From NCBI RefSeq assembly GCF_029846235.1, contig NZ_JARVWP010000014.1, positions 130,041 to 194,040 on the forward strand: a DNA stretch of 64,000 bases, given 5' to 3'. The notes below the pieces were generated by a model. It was given only the letters and a program-made list of their open reading frames with translations. It had not been told where the DNA came from and ran no database searches. Shown piece after piece: positions 56,214 through 64,000 of this stretch. Source of the DNA: Bradyrhizobium sp. CER78. GTDB taxonomy: Bacteria > Pseudomonadota > Alphaproteobacteria > Rhizobiales > Xanthobacteraceae. The translations under genes and the position numbers were made by a program. Every line of letters starts with the position of its first letter. The first letter of the stretch is position 1.

Positions 56214-57065
56214 TCACGACTTGACCGCGCCTGCGGTCAGTCCGCCGACCATGTAGCGCTTGAAGGCGTAGTAGACCGCGGCCGGCGGCAGTGCGTAGAT
56301 GAAGCCGGTGGTCATCAACAGCTCCCAAGGCGAATCGTCGGCGGCGAGGAAGTTGCCGAGCGCGACCGGCAGCGTGATGTCGGTGTCCTTCGACAGCAGC
56401 AGGAACGCGTAGAGATATTCGTTCCAGGCAAGCAGGATCGCATAGGTGCCGACCGCGACCAGCGAGGGCATCATCAGCGGCACGTAGACCAGGCGGAACA
56501 GCTGCAGCGTGGTGGCGCCGTCCATCGTCGCGGCCTCGTCCAGCTCGACCGGCAGCTTGTCGGAGGCCTGCTTCAGCACCCAGATCGCGTAGGGCGCGGC
56601 GATCGTCACCATCGCCAGGATCAGCGACCAGTGATTGTTGAGCAGGCCATAGGTGCCCATGGTGCGGTACATCGGCACGGCGAGGAACGCCGCCGGGATG
56701 AAGTAGGTGAACAGCGCCATGTTCATCACGGCGCGGCCGCCCGGCACCCGCAGCCGCGAGATCGAGAACGCGGCGGCGGTGGCGACGAACAAGGTCAGCG
56801 CGCCGACGGCGAGCGCGATCACGGTCGAATTCCAGAACTGGATCCAGAAGTCGCGCAGGAAGTAATGCTGCTCGTGGAACACGATCGAGAAATTGTGGAA
56901 GGTCGGATGAGCAGGCCACAGCTTGCCGGAGAACGCGTCCTCCTTCGGCGAGATCGCGAACACGAACATGTGGTAGATCGGGATCATGGTCCAGATGAAG
57001 ACCGGGATGCCGATCAAGAGCAGCTTGGCTTCGGTACCGACTTCGCGGAGGGTGGGCAGCTTCAT
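56214..57065 (-). CDS. Carbohydrate ABC permease (MalG/UgpE-like)
   Basis: A 283-residue permease with six helices; EAA segment DEAATMDGATTLQLFRLVYVPLMMPSL. The ATG at 57065 overlaps the upstream permease stop by four bases. Last gene of a three-gene set. Confidence 0.92.
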   Translation of the reverse strand: MKLPTLREVGTEAKLLLIGIPVFIWTMIPIYHMFVFAISPKEDAFSGKLWPAHPTFHNFSIVFHEQHYFLRDFWIQFWNSTVIALAVGALTLFVATAAAFSISRLRVPGGRAVMNMALFTYFIPAAFLAVPMYRTMGTYGLLNNHWSLILAMVTIAAPYAIWVLKQASDKLPVELDEAATMDGATTLQLFRLVYVPLMMPSLVAVGTYAILLAWNEYLYAFLLLSKDTDITLPVALGNFLAADDSPWELLMTTGFIYALPPAAVYYAFKRYMVGGLTAGAVKS

Positions 57066-57931
57066 CGCGACAACCGTTTCATCATGAAATAGACCAGCGG
57101 CAGCACGAACGGCATCGCGCACACGATCGAGGCCATCGCCAGCGACAGCTGGTCAAGCCTGAGATAGCGGATGCCCAGCGTCGAGAGCACGTGGGTGAGG
57201 TCGGCGGGCCCGCCGCCGGTGAGCAGATAGACGCTGTTGAAGTCGCCGAGCGTCCAGATCATCGAGAGCAGCGTGCAGGTGATGTAGAGCGTCTGCATCG
57301 ACGGCCAGGTGATGTAGCGGAATTTCTGCCACCAATTGGCGCCGTCGACGTCGGAGGCCTCGTACAGGTCGTGCGAGATAGCGAGCCGCCCGGTCAGCAG
57401 GATCAGCGTCCAGAACGGCAGCGACTTCCAGATGTGCACGCCGATCGCCATCGCGAGCGCGACCGCCGGATCGTTCAGCCAGTTCGGGCCGTCGTCGCCG
57501 GTGAACTTGAAGATCAACTGGTTGACCACGCCCCATTCGGGATTGAGCATGAAGCGCACCGACAGGATGGTCGGGATCGACGGCACCGCCCAGGGCAGGA
57601 TGAAGATGACCGACAGCCACCTGATCCAGGGTCGCTGCTGGGCGAAGAAGCCGGACAGGAACAGCGCGATCAGCATCTTGATGTTGATGCCGATGACCAG
57701 GAAGATCAGCGTGTTGACCGCGGCGCGCGCGAAGATCGGGTCGTTGTACAGCGCGACATAGCTCGCCGGCTGGCGCGCCAGCCACAGGCCGTAGCCGACC
57801 GGATAGACCACGAAGGCGAGAAACACGAGCAGGTAGGGCGCGAGCAGCACGATACCCCAGACCTGCGGCGGCGACAGCCGCGCCGACAGTGGCGGCGAGG
57901 GGGCTTCGGATGCGGAGAGTGTGATCGCCAT
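57062..57931 (-). CDS. Carbohydrate ABC permease (MalF/UgpA-like)
   Basis: A 289-residue permease with six helices and the EAA-like SHDLYEASDVDGANWWQKFRYITWP. Typical CUT1 permease. It lies 207 bp downstream of the binding protein gene, with a palindromic repeat in the gap. No ATPase gene is found in this cluster. Confidence 0.92.
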   Translation of the reverse strand: MAITLSASEAPSPPLSARLSPPQVWGIVLLAPYLLVFLAFVVYPVGYGLWLARQPASYVALYNDPIFARAAVNTLIFLVIGINIKMLIALFLSGFFAQQRPWIRWLSVIFILPWAVPSIPTILSVRFMLNPEWGVVNQLIFKFTGDDGPNWLNDPAVALAMAIGVHIWKSLPFWTLILLTGRLAISHDLYEASDVDGANWWQKFRYITWPSMQTLYITCTLLSMIWTLGDFNSVYLLTGGGPADLTHVLSTLGIRYLRLDQLSLAMASIVCAMPFVLPLVYFMMKRLSR

Positions 57932-57962
57932 TCGGTTACTCGATGTCGCCTGTGCCTACGCT

Positions 57963-58102
57963 GTCGTCCCTGCCTAGTGCGCAATTGCGCACGGGAGCAG
58001 GGACCCATAACCACCTGCTTTCGTTGTTGCACGAAAGCCGGTGACCAGCATCTTTCAAAATCACCGCCGCGGCGTATGGGTCCCTGCTTTTGCAGGGACG
58101 AC
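57963..58102. repeat. Dispersed palindromic repeat, 140 bp
   Basis: The ends GTCGTCCCTGC (57963-57973) and GCAGGGACGAC (58092-58102) are inverted. A nested pair GCAGGGACCCATA / TATGGGTCCCTGC lies inside (13 bp each), and GTGCGCAATTGCGCAC is a third palindrome. It sits between the binding protein and permease genes of the sugar set. Confidence 0.85.
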
Positions 58103-58138
58103 AGAGACATACGGTCGCGGCGGTGCGCATCATCTACA

Positions 58139-59539
58139 TCACCCCGCGACCTGCTTGATACGGGCGATCAGTTCGTCGACGGCCTTGTCCACCGGCACCT
58201 TCTCGCTGACGACGCGGTTCATGGCCTTGGCCCAGACGTTCTCGTTGTTCAGGATGGTGAACTTCCAGTTCTTGGTGAAGTCGAACGGCGTGGTGCCGCC
58301 GGTGAACTGATTCCAGACCGCCTTGCGATGGCGGTCGGCCTGCCAGAACGGGCTCGCCTGGCTGGCCTTGGTCACCGGGAACCAGCGACCGAGCGCACCC
58401 TCGATATAGGGCCGCACGTTGTCTTCCTGCATCAGGAAGCTGATGAACTGCTTGCCTTCGGCCTTGTTCTTGGCGTTGGCGAAGATCAGTCCGGTCTTGA
58501 CGTCGGAGCGGTAGCGGATCGTCGAGCCATCCGGCGCCTTCGGGAAGGACGCCGTGATGATGTCCTGCTCATAGGCCTGCTTGCCGGCGGCGCGCTGCGC
58601 GTCGGTCAGCGCCGGGTTGGTGGAATCCTCGAACCACTTCGCCGCGATCGAGATCGTGAAATTGTGGGTCATCACGATCGTCTTGTTGTGGAAGGCGACG
58701 TTGTTGTCCGGGTCCTTCCAGGTGGTGGAAGAGGGCGGCGTGCAGCCCTTGATGTAGGTGTCGGTGTAGTCCTTCAGCGCGTGGATCAGGCCGTCGCGCA
58801 CCTTGGGATCGTCGACCAGGAGCTTGCCGTCGTCGTCGACCAACTTGACGTGGTAGGCGTCCATGAAGGTGTAGAACGACTGGAAGGAGTCGGTGGATTC
58901 CACGCCCATCGGCTGGCCGACGCCGTAGATGCGCTGGCCGGTCGCCTTGCGGATCGCCGGCTGCACCTTGTCGCACCAGAACGTCCAGTAATCCTCCCAC
59001 TTGGTCGGGATGTCGGCGGCCTTGAAGCCGGCTTTCTCCAGCATGTCGCCCCAGATCTGGACGTGCATGCTCTGCTGCTTCAGCGGGAAGCCGTAATAGG
59101 ACTTCTTCTTGGTGACGTCGTTGTAGAGCAACGCCGCTTCCAGCGTGTTCGGCGCGAAGGCGTCCTTCATCGGCAGCATGATGTCGGAGAGATCCTCGAG
59201 CTTGCCCTCGAAGGCCCACTTGCCCTGGGCTTGCACGTCGTAGGTGTCGGAATAGGCGACGTCGGGCACGGTGCCGGAATCCAGCGCGGCGACCGTCTTC
59301 GGAATCATGTCCTGGATCGCGTATTGCGACAGTTCGACCTTGATGCCGGTCTTGGCTTCGAATTTCTTGATCGTCTCAAGCAGCGCGTCGTCTTCGGACT
59401 TGTAAAATCCCTTGCCCCACCAGACGGTGATCGTCTTGCTCTGGGCCAGCGCGGGTGCAGTTGCGGCAAACAGGCCGACCGCAGCGACCGCAATCGATAG
59501 CGCACCGATAACCTTGGATCTCACGTTGTTCTCCCTCAT
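58139..59539 (-). CDS. Sugar ABC transporter substrate-binding protein
   Basis: A 466-residue periplasmic protein of the CUT1/SBP_bac_1 type. The signal peptide (about 1-32) ends APALA. The mature start KTITVWWGKGFYKSEDDALLETIKKFE and the WEDYWTFWCDKV segment are typical of sugar binding proteins. Upstream is no ATPase or regulator gene. Ligand unknown. Confidence 0.92.
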   Translation of the reverse strand: MRENNVRSKVIGALSIAVAAVGLFAATAPALAQSKTITVWWGKGFYKSEDDALLETIKKFEAKTGIKVELSQYAIQDMIPKTVAALDSGTVPDVAYSDTYDVQAQGKWAFEGKLEDLSDIMLPMKDAFAPNTLEAALLYNDVTKKKSYYGFPLKQQSMHVQIWGDMLEKAGFKAADIPTKWEDYWTFWCDKVQPAIRKATGQRIYGVGQPMGVESTDSFQSFYTFMDAYHVKLVDDDGKLLVDDPKVRDGLIHALKDYTDTYIKGCTPPSSTTWKDPDNNVAFHNKTIVMTHNFTISIAAKWFEDSTNPALTDAQRAAGKQAYEQDIITASFPKAPDGSTIRYRSDVKTGLIFANAKNKAEGKQFISFLMQEDNVRPYIEGALGRWFPVTKASQASPFWQADRHRKAVWNQFTGGTTPFDFTKNWKFTILNNENVWAKAMNRVVSEKVPVDKAVDELIARIKQVAG

Positions 59540-59680
59540 GAGGCCGGCTTTTTTAACCGGTTGGAGAAAACACTAGCGCATGCCCGTGACCCGATAAAGA
59601 TGCCGGATCGACGACTTCTGTAGGGGTACGCGGCGAGGGCGTGGATCAGTCCCGGTGCATCCATGCGGAAAGTGAATGGA

Positions 59681-59736
59681 TTCGACTTCTTCAGTTCGAC
59701 CTGGTCAGTTCGACTTCTTCAGTTCGGCGTCGTCAG
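59681..59736. repeat. Four tandem 14-bp units at the AsmA stop codon
   Basis: TTCGACTTCTTCAG, TTCGACCTGGTCAG, TTCGACTTCTTCAG and TTCGGCGTCGTCAG follow each other without a gap; units 1 and 3 are identical. Each carries TCA, so on the minus strand each has a TGA. The stop codon of the AsmA gene (59733-59735) is the TGA of the last unit. Confidence 0.85.
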
Positions 59737-61709
59737 TTGGATTTGGCGTTCTCGGCCGCTGTTGCCGGTCCGTTGCCGGGTGCGCCGGCGGCAGCATCGG
59801 GCGCGGCCGCGGGCCGCGTGGCGCCGCCAGTGAAGCGCTCGATCACCGAGCGCACCGCATCGCGCGTCTTGCGATCCTTCACCGCATCGAGCAGCGGGGC
59901 GGATGCCGGCGAGCGGCGGATCAGGCTTTCCGGATCGGGGAAGATCAGCGGATCATCCCACGGGCCCTGGATCACGAAAGGCAGATCGAACGCGTTGCCG
60001 CCGGCAGATGCCGAAGTCAGGCTGGCGACGCCCTTGAGATCGTATTCGCGCGACGGCACCGAGGCGGTGCCGGTCAGCGTGATCTTCGCCGCGGGGCTCT
60101 CGACACGGATGTCGTCGGCAGTGGCGACGCCATCGGCGAACTTCACCGAGATGTTGAGATTGTCATAGGGCGTCGAGCCGGAGCGGAAATTGCCGCCGCC
60201 GGACAGCGGCCGCTTCTCGAGCCGCCTCAAGAGCTGCTCGACATTGAAGCCGGCGATCGCGCCGTCATGCCCGTTCAGCGTGGCGGTGCCGTCCAGCGAC
60301 GATGCGAGCCCGAACGGGCTCGAGCCGGAGGCCGTCAGCGAGACGTTGAGGTTGCCGCGGCCGGAGAGCTTATTGATGCCGAACAGCTCGCTGGCGCAGG
60401 CCTGTAAATCGACATCGGTGAACTGGAATTGCGCACGGACGTCGGCAACCGCATCCGAGCGCGCGATCGCGAACGAACCCTTGGCGATGCCGCCATACAT
60501 CTGCGCCTCGCCGACGCTGAGCGCCAGCGCGCCACCGCGCAGATTGGCGCCGAACGCGGTGCGGCCGAGCTTGGACGGGCCGACCGTCACCTTGGCCGCC
60601 GACAGGCGCATGTCGAGATCGGTCGACGACAGCGAGGACAGGTCGAACAGCTGCCTGTTCCAGTCGCGCTGACCGCTGGCCAGCAGGCGGAAGGTCGAGA
60701 TGTAGGGCGTGAAATCGAGGTTGCCGGCGGCAAGCGTCGCCTGCAGCGACTGCCGGCCATTATTGGCGTAGGTCATCACGCCCTCGGCGACATTGCCGTC
60801 GAGCTCGACATTGACATTGGTGAGCGCGACCGAGCCGCCGACCACATTGGCGCGGGCCTTCAGTGCGAAGCGGCCGAAGCCGCCACCGCCGCCGGGCGGC
60901 GCCTGTCCCATCCAGCGCAACGCGTTGCGCAGCGACGGTGAGTCCATGGTGGCGGTGCCTTCCATCATCAGGCTGGTGCGGTTGGCGACGGTTCCGTCGA
61001 ACGCAACCTTCAGCGGGGCACTGGCGAGGCGCGCCTTGAGGCCGGAGCGGTCGCCCGACAGCAGCGCGACGAAATCGCTGGCGCTGATCGAGCCGTCGAC
61101 GCGCTCGCCGCGCCAGTCGAACTGGCCGGTTGCGGCAAAGGAACGCGAGATCGACGGCCAGGCCAGCGACAGGTCGATATCGCCGAGTTGCTCGGAGACG
61201 TTGTTGGTCCCATCCTGGTAGTTCAGTTCACCGTCCTGGATCCGGATTTCGGAGAACGACACTTGATTCTCGGCGCCGGGCGTCATCGCCTTGGCGATGG
61301 TCACGACAAACGGTGTCCAATTGCTGTCGCCGGCGGTGTCGCGCACCACACGGATGTGCGGGCGCAGCATCATGACGTCGGCGATCTCGAACCGCCGCAG
61401 CAACAGCGGCAGCAGTCGCAGGTTGGCGGTCAGCACGTCGACCTGCAAGGCTGGACCGACGGTATCGGCGCCCTTCAGCCCGACATTGTGAAAGGAGACG
61501 TAGCTGCCGGGAAACACCGAAACATCGATCGGCCCGTTGACGACGAGCTCCAGCCCGGTCACGGCGCGAATCTGCGCCTCCACTGCGCGCTGCAGCGCGT
61601 CCCGGTTGAGGAACCAGGACGTTCCGACCAGCCCGACCAGCGCCAGGCCTAAGAGCGCCGCGATCGGCATCCCCAGGCGCTTAATTCCTTGGGCCATCGT
61701 CAATGACAT
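59733..61709 (-). CDS. AsmA family protein
   Basis: A 658-residue inner-membrane protein with one N-terminal helix (about 13-33, MPIAALLGLALVGLVGTSWFL) and a large periplasmic beta-rich body. The AsmA N-terminal pattern RAVEAQIRAVTGLELVVNGPIDVSVFPG is clear, and the C-terminal AsmA repeat includes ASSLDGTATLNGHDGAIAGFNV. AsmA proteins are thought to move or control lipids between membranes. The ATG at 61709 is chosen; ATG 61697 is possible. The stop is in a tandem repeat. Confidence 0.9.
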   Translation of the reverse strand: MSLTMAQGIKRLGMPIAALLGLALVGLVGTSWFLNRDALQRAVEAQIRAVTGLELVVNGPIDVSVFPGSYVSFHNVGLKGADTVGPALQVDVLTANLRLLPLLLRRFEIADVMMLRPHIRVVRDTAGDSNWTPFVVTIAKAMTPGAENQVSFSEIRIQDGELNYQDGTNNVSEQLGDIDLSLAWPSISRSFAATGQFDWRGERVDGSISASDFVALLSGDRSGLKARLASAPLKVAFDGTVANRTSLMMEGTATMDSPSLRNALRWMGQAPPGGGGGFGRFALKARANVVGGSVALTNVNVELDGNVAEGVMTYANNGRQSLQATLAAGNLDFTPYISTFRLLASGQRDWNRQLFDLSSLSSTDLDMRLSAAKVTVGPSKLGRTAFGANLRGGALALSVGEAQMYGGIAKGSFAIARSDAVADVRAQFQFTDVDLQACASELFGINKLSGRGNLNVSLTASGSSPFGLASSLDGTATLNGHDGAIAGFNVEQLLRRLEKRPLSGGGNFRSGSTPYDNLNISVKFADGVATADDIRVESPAAKITLTGTASVPSREYDLKGVASLTSASAGGNAFDLPFVIQGPWDDPLIFPDPESLIRRSPASAPLLDAVKDRKTRDAVRSVIERFTGGATRPAAAPDAAAGAPGNGPATAAENAKSN

Positions 61710-61864
61710 ATCCGGGTCGGGTTGAGTTTTGTCGGGTCGTCGTCGAACACAGCGGGCTCTCGCCGGAGGCCCCTGCCAACCCACGCAACTTGAAGGGTTT
61801 TCTTGACGCTTTCAAGGCCATGTTGACGCCGCGGGCTGCCGCCCGTCGCCGCACGGGGCCGTGA

Positions 61865-61894
61865 TTGACGCATTGCGAAGATTTCGCCTAATAA
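61865..61894 (+). promoter_or_regulatory. Probable scoAB promoter
   Basis: TTGACG (61865-61870), an 18-bp spacer and TAATAA (61889-61894) lie 47 bp before the scoA ATG at 61942. A good housekeeping promoter match. Confidence 0.55.
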
Positions 61895-61941
61895 TCCGCA
61901 TTGTCACAGCCGTTCCGCGCCCTCCATCAGGTATTCGCTGC

Positions 61942-62649
61942 ATGAACAAAGTTTATCCCGACGCCAAATCGGCACTCGATGGTCTCCTCAAGGACGGCAT
62001 CATGATCATGTCGGGGGGCTTCGGCCTCTGCGGCATCGCCGAGACCCTGTCGGACGCGATCCGCGATTCCGGCGTCAAGGGCCTCACGGTCGTCTCCAAC
62101 AATGCCGGCGTCGACGGCATCGGCCTGAGCCGGCTGCTGGAGACGCGCCAGATCAAGAAGATGATCTCGTCCTATGTCGGCGAGAACAAGCTGTTCGCCC
62201 AGCAATATCTCGCCGGCGAGCTCGAGCTCGAGTTCAACCCGCAGGGCACGCTGGCCGAGCGCATCCGCGCCGGCGGCGCCGGCATCCCGGCCTTCTACAC
62301 CAAGACCGGCGTCGGCACGCTGATCGCCGAAGGCAAGGAAGTGAAGGAATTCGACGGCGAGAAGTACATCATGGAGCGCGGCCTGTTCGCCGACGTCGCC
62401 ATCGTGCACGCCTGGAAGGGCGACACCGCCGGCAACCTGGTCTACCGCAAGACCGCGCGCAACTTTAACCCGATGATGGCGACCGCCGCGAAGGTCACCG
62501 TCGCCGAGGTCGAGCATCTGGTGCCGGCCGGCGAGATCGATCCGGACCACATCCATACCCCCGGCATCTTCGTCAAGCGCATCATCGAGGTCGGCACGGC
62601 CAAAAAGCGGATCGAGTTCCGCAACACCCGTCCGCGGCCCGCAGCGTAA
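61942..62649 (+). CDS. scoA: 3-oxoacid CoA-transferase subunit A
   Basis: A 235-residue subunit. GGFGLCGIAETL and TVVSNNAGVDGIGLSRLLE are the family signatures, and GGAGIPAFYTKTGVGTLIAEGKE is conserved. With ScoB it transfers CoA between succinyl-CoA and acetoacetate in ketone or PHB breakdown. An in-frame codon at 61861 exists, but the promoter and the conserved start favour 61942. Confidence 0.95.
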   Translation: MNKVYPDAKSALDGLLKDGIMIMSGGFGLCGIAETLSDAIRDSGVKGLTVVSNNAGVDGIGLSRLLETRQIKKMISSYVGENKLFAQQYLAGELELEFNPQGTLAERIRAGGAGIPAFYTKTGVGTLIAEGKEVKEFDGEKYIMERGLFADVAIVHAWKGDTAGNLVYRKTARNFNPMMATAAKVTVAEVEHLVPAGEIDPDHIHTPGIFVKRIIEVGTAKKRIEFRNTRPRPAA

Positions 62650-62673
62650 ATCACACCTTTTCAGGAGAGCCTC

Positions 62674-63324
62674 ATGGCCTGGACCCGTGAACAGATGGCC
62701 GCCCGCGCCGCCAAGGAGTTGCGCGACGGCTATTACGTCAATCTCGGCATCGGCATTCCGACGCTGGTTTCGAACTACATCCCCGCGGGCATCGACGTCA
62801 GCCTGCAGAGCGAGAACGGCATGCTCGGCATGGGCCCGTTCCCCTATGAGGACGAGGTCGATGCCGACCTCATCAATGCCGGCAAGCAGACCGTCAGCGA
62901 GCTGCCCTCGACCAGCTATTTCTCCTCGGCCGATTCCTTTGGTATGGTGCGTGGCGGCCATATCGACCTGTCGATCCTCGGCGCCATGCAGGTGGCGCAG
63001 AACGGCGACCTCGCCAACTGGATGATCCCCGGCAAGATGGTGAAGGGCATGGGCGGCGCCATGGACCTCGTCGCCGGCGTCAAGCGCGTCGTGGTCGTGA
63101 TGGAGCATTCCGCGAAGGATGGCCCCAAGCTGCTCAAGCAGTGCAATCTGCCGCTGACCGGCGAGCGCGTGGTCGACATGGTGGTGACGGATTTGGCGGT
63201 GTTCACCATCGACAAGCACGGCAAGGACGGCATGGCGCTGATCGAGCTTGCCGACGGCGTCACGCTCGACGAGGTCAAGGCCAAGACCGAGGCGGAATTC
63301 CGCGTCGCGCTGAAGAACACCTGA
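62674..63324 (+). CDS. scoB: 3-oxoacid CoA-transferase subunit B
   Basis: A 216-residue subunit that carries the catalytic Glu in SENGMLGMGP. MAARAAKELRDGYYVNLGIG and IPTLVSNYIP are typical. CAGGAGAGCC precedes the ATG, 24 bp after scoA. Partner of ScoA. Confidence 0.96.
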   Translation: MAWTREQMAARAAKELRDGYYVNLGIGIPTLVSNYIPAGIDVSLQSENGMLGMGPFPYEDEVDADLINAGKQTVSELPSTSYFSSADSFGMVRGGHIDLSILGAMQVAQNGDLANWMIPGKMVKGMGGAMDLVAGVKRVVVVMEHSAKDGPKLLKQCNLPLTGERVVDMVVTDLAVFTIDKHGKDGMALIELADGVTLDEVKAKTEAEFRVALKNT

Positions 63325-63325
63325 G

Positions 63326-63970
63326 ATGATTGACGCGGGACGATCCTCGATCCGTCCCGCACGATCCGACGATGCGGGCTTCATCGCCCGCATTGTCCTC
63401 GCCGCGCAGCGCGGCCCACTGCCGCGCGGCTGGATCGACATCGCGCTCGATCGTCCCGAGCCGGAGTGCCTCGCGTTCATGGCGCGGCTCGCCGTTGCGC
63501 GGGTGAAATCATGGTATCACGTCGCCCACTTTCTGATCGCCGAGGTCGATGGCGTCCCGGCGGCCGCGCTGTGCGCGATGCCGGCATCCGGAACGATCGT
63601 TGCCGCACGCGCGGCGATCGAGGAGGTGGCGGCACAGCTCGGCATCGATGCCGATGCCATCGTGGCGCGCGGCGGCTACGCCCGCAATTGCTGGGTCCAG
63701 GGCGGTGAGGGCGACTGGCTGATCGAGCATGTCGCAACCGATCGAGCCTATCGCGGCAACGGCCTGGTGCAGCCGCTGATCGGCCGCGCGCTCGCCGACG
63801 GCAGGGCCGCCGGCTTTGCGCGGGCGTCGATCTCGTTCGTGATCGGCAACGGCGCGGCCGAACGCTGCTACACCAAGGCCGGCTTTGCCTTCGCCGAAGA
63901 GAAGCGCGACGCCGCATTCGAGGCGCTGACCGGCGCGCCGGGTTTTCGCAGGTTTGCGCGCGCGATGTGA
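63326..63970 (+). CDS. GNAT family N-acetyltransferase
   Basis: A 214-residue acyltransferase starting one base after scoB. The GNAT core is visible in IRPARSDDAGFIARIV (first strand and helix), HVATDRAYRGNGLVQPLIGRALADG (acyl-CoA loop, R-x-x-G-x-G/L type) and GNGAAERCYTKAGFAFAEEKR. Substrate unknown. Translational coupling to scoAB is likely. Confidence 0.88.
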   Translation: MIDAGRSSIRPARSDDAGFIARIVLAAQRGPLPRGWIDIALDRPEPECLAFMARLAVARVKSWYHVAHFLIAEVDGVPAAALCAMPASGTIVAARAAIEEVAAQLGIDADAIVARGGYARNCWVQGGEGDWLIEHVATDRAYRGNGLVQPLIGRALADGRAAGFARASISFVIGNGAAERCYTKAGFAFAEEKRDAAFEALTGAPGFRRFARAM

Positions 63971-64000
63971 GGCGAGACGGTAAGCGGGCCACATACGTCG

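Noticed and set aside
57191..59500. Open plus-strand frame of 769 codons over the sugar binding-protein gene
   Set aside because: It spans two well-supported minus-strand genes and a repeat; composition is typical of an antisense frame.

Overview
The window looks like chromosomal core DNA from a Bradyrhizobium-type alphaproteobacterium (Nitrobacteraceae). This is inferred from the high GC content, the pal-cpoB-tilS-ftsH order, the DUF1036-pyk-DUF1244-DUF2312(GapR) block, a three-gene NAD(P) transhydrogenase preceded by an aa3 oxidase subunit IV gene, a y4hA-like antiporter, and several families of short dispersed palindromic repeats. I saw no tRNA, rRNA, CRISPR array, transposase or prophage genes. 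Most genes are ordinary housekeeping or regulatory genes.

Layout. 1-7.7 kb: the end of a FeeM-like acyltransferase gene, pal, cpoB, tilS, ftsH, a DUF3052 gene and a Liv-type binding protein. 7.7-16.1 kb: a GT-C-like membrane protein, TetR, OsmC, the pyk block with gapR, and a cyclase/TPR protein. 16.4-27.4 kb: a large autotransporter, an NTF2-like protein, LysR, two peptidoglycan enzymes (DUF882 and an L,D-transpeptidase) and an NtrC-class regulator. 27.5-44.5 kb: oligoendopeptidase F, the small oxidase subunit and the pnt operon, an alpha/beta hydrolase, a cation antiporter, rpsU, aqpZ, purEK, a GGDEF protein, two DUF465 genes and an FAD oxidoreductase. 44.7-52.1 kb: a PAS-GGDEF-EAL protein, an ABC-F ATPase with a candidate leader peptide, a GlpD-like protein and a TTC38-like protein. 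52.2-64 kb: a lower-GC macro-domain gene, a polyamine-type ABC set without a binding protein, a sugar-type ABC set without an ATPase, AsmA, the CoA-transferase pair scoAB and a GNAT protein.

The observations I rate highest are these. (a) The GlpD-like protein at 49339-50802 keeps the fold-defining flanks, but the conserved active-site motif residues are replaced. (b) A 23-codon reading frame with a near-perfect Shine-Dalgarno sequence and a terminal hairpin lies upstream of the ABC-F gene, which suggests translational attenuation. (c) A strong intrinsic-terminator structure is written inside the first codons of the DUF3052 gene after ftsH. (d) A dispersed palindrome is present in three copies that differ by insertion or loss of complete hairpin modules.

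All functional calls come from reading translated sequence and from memory of protein families; no database search was run. Promoter and regulator-site calls are motif matches only.
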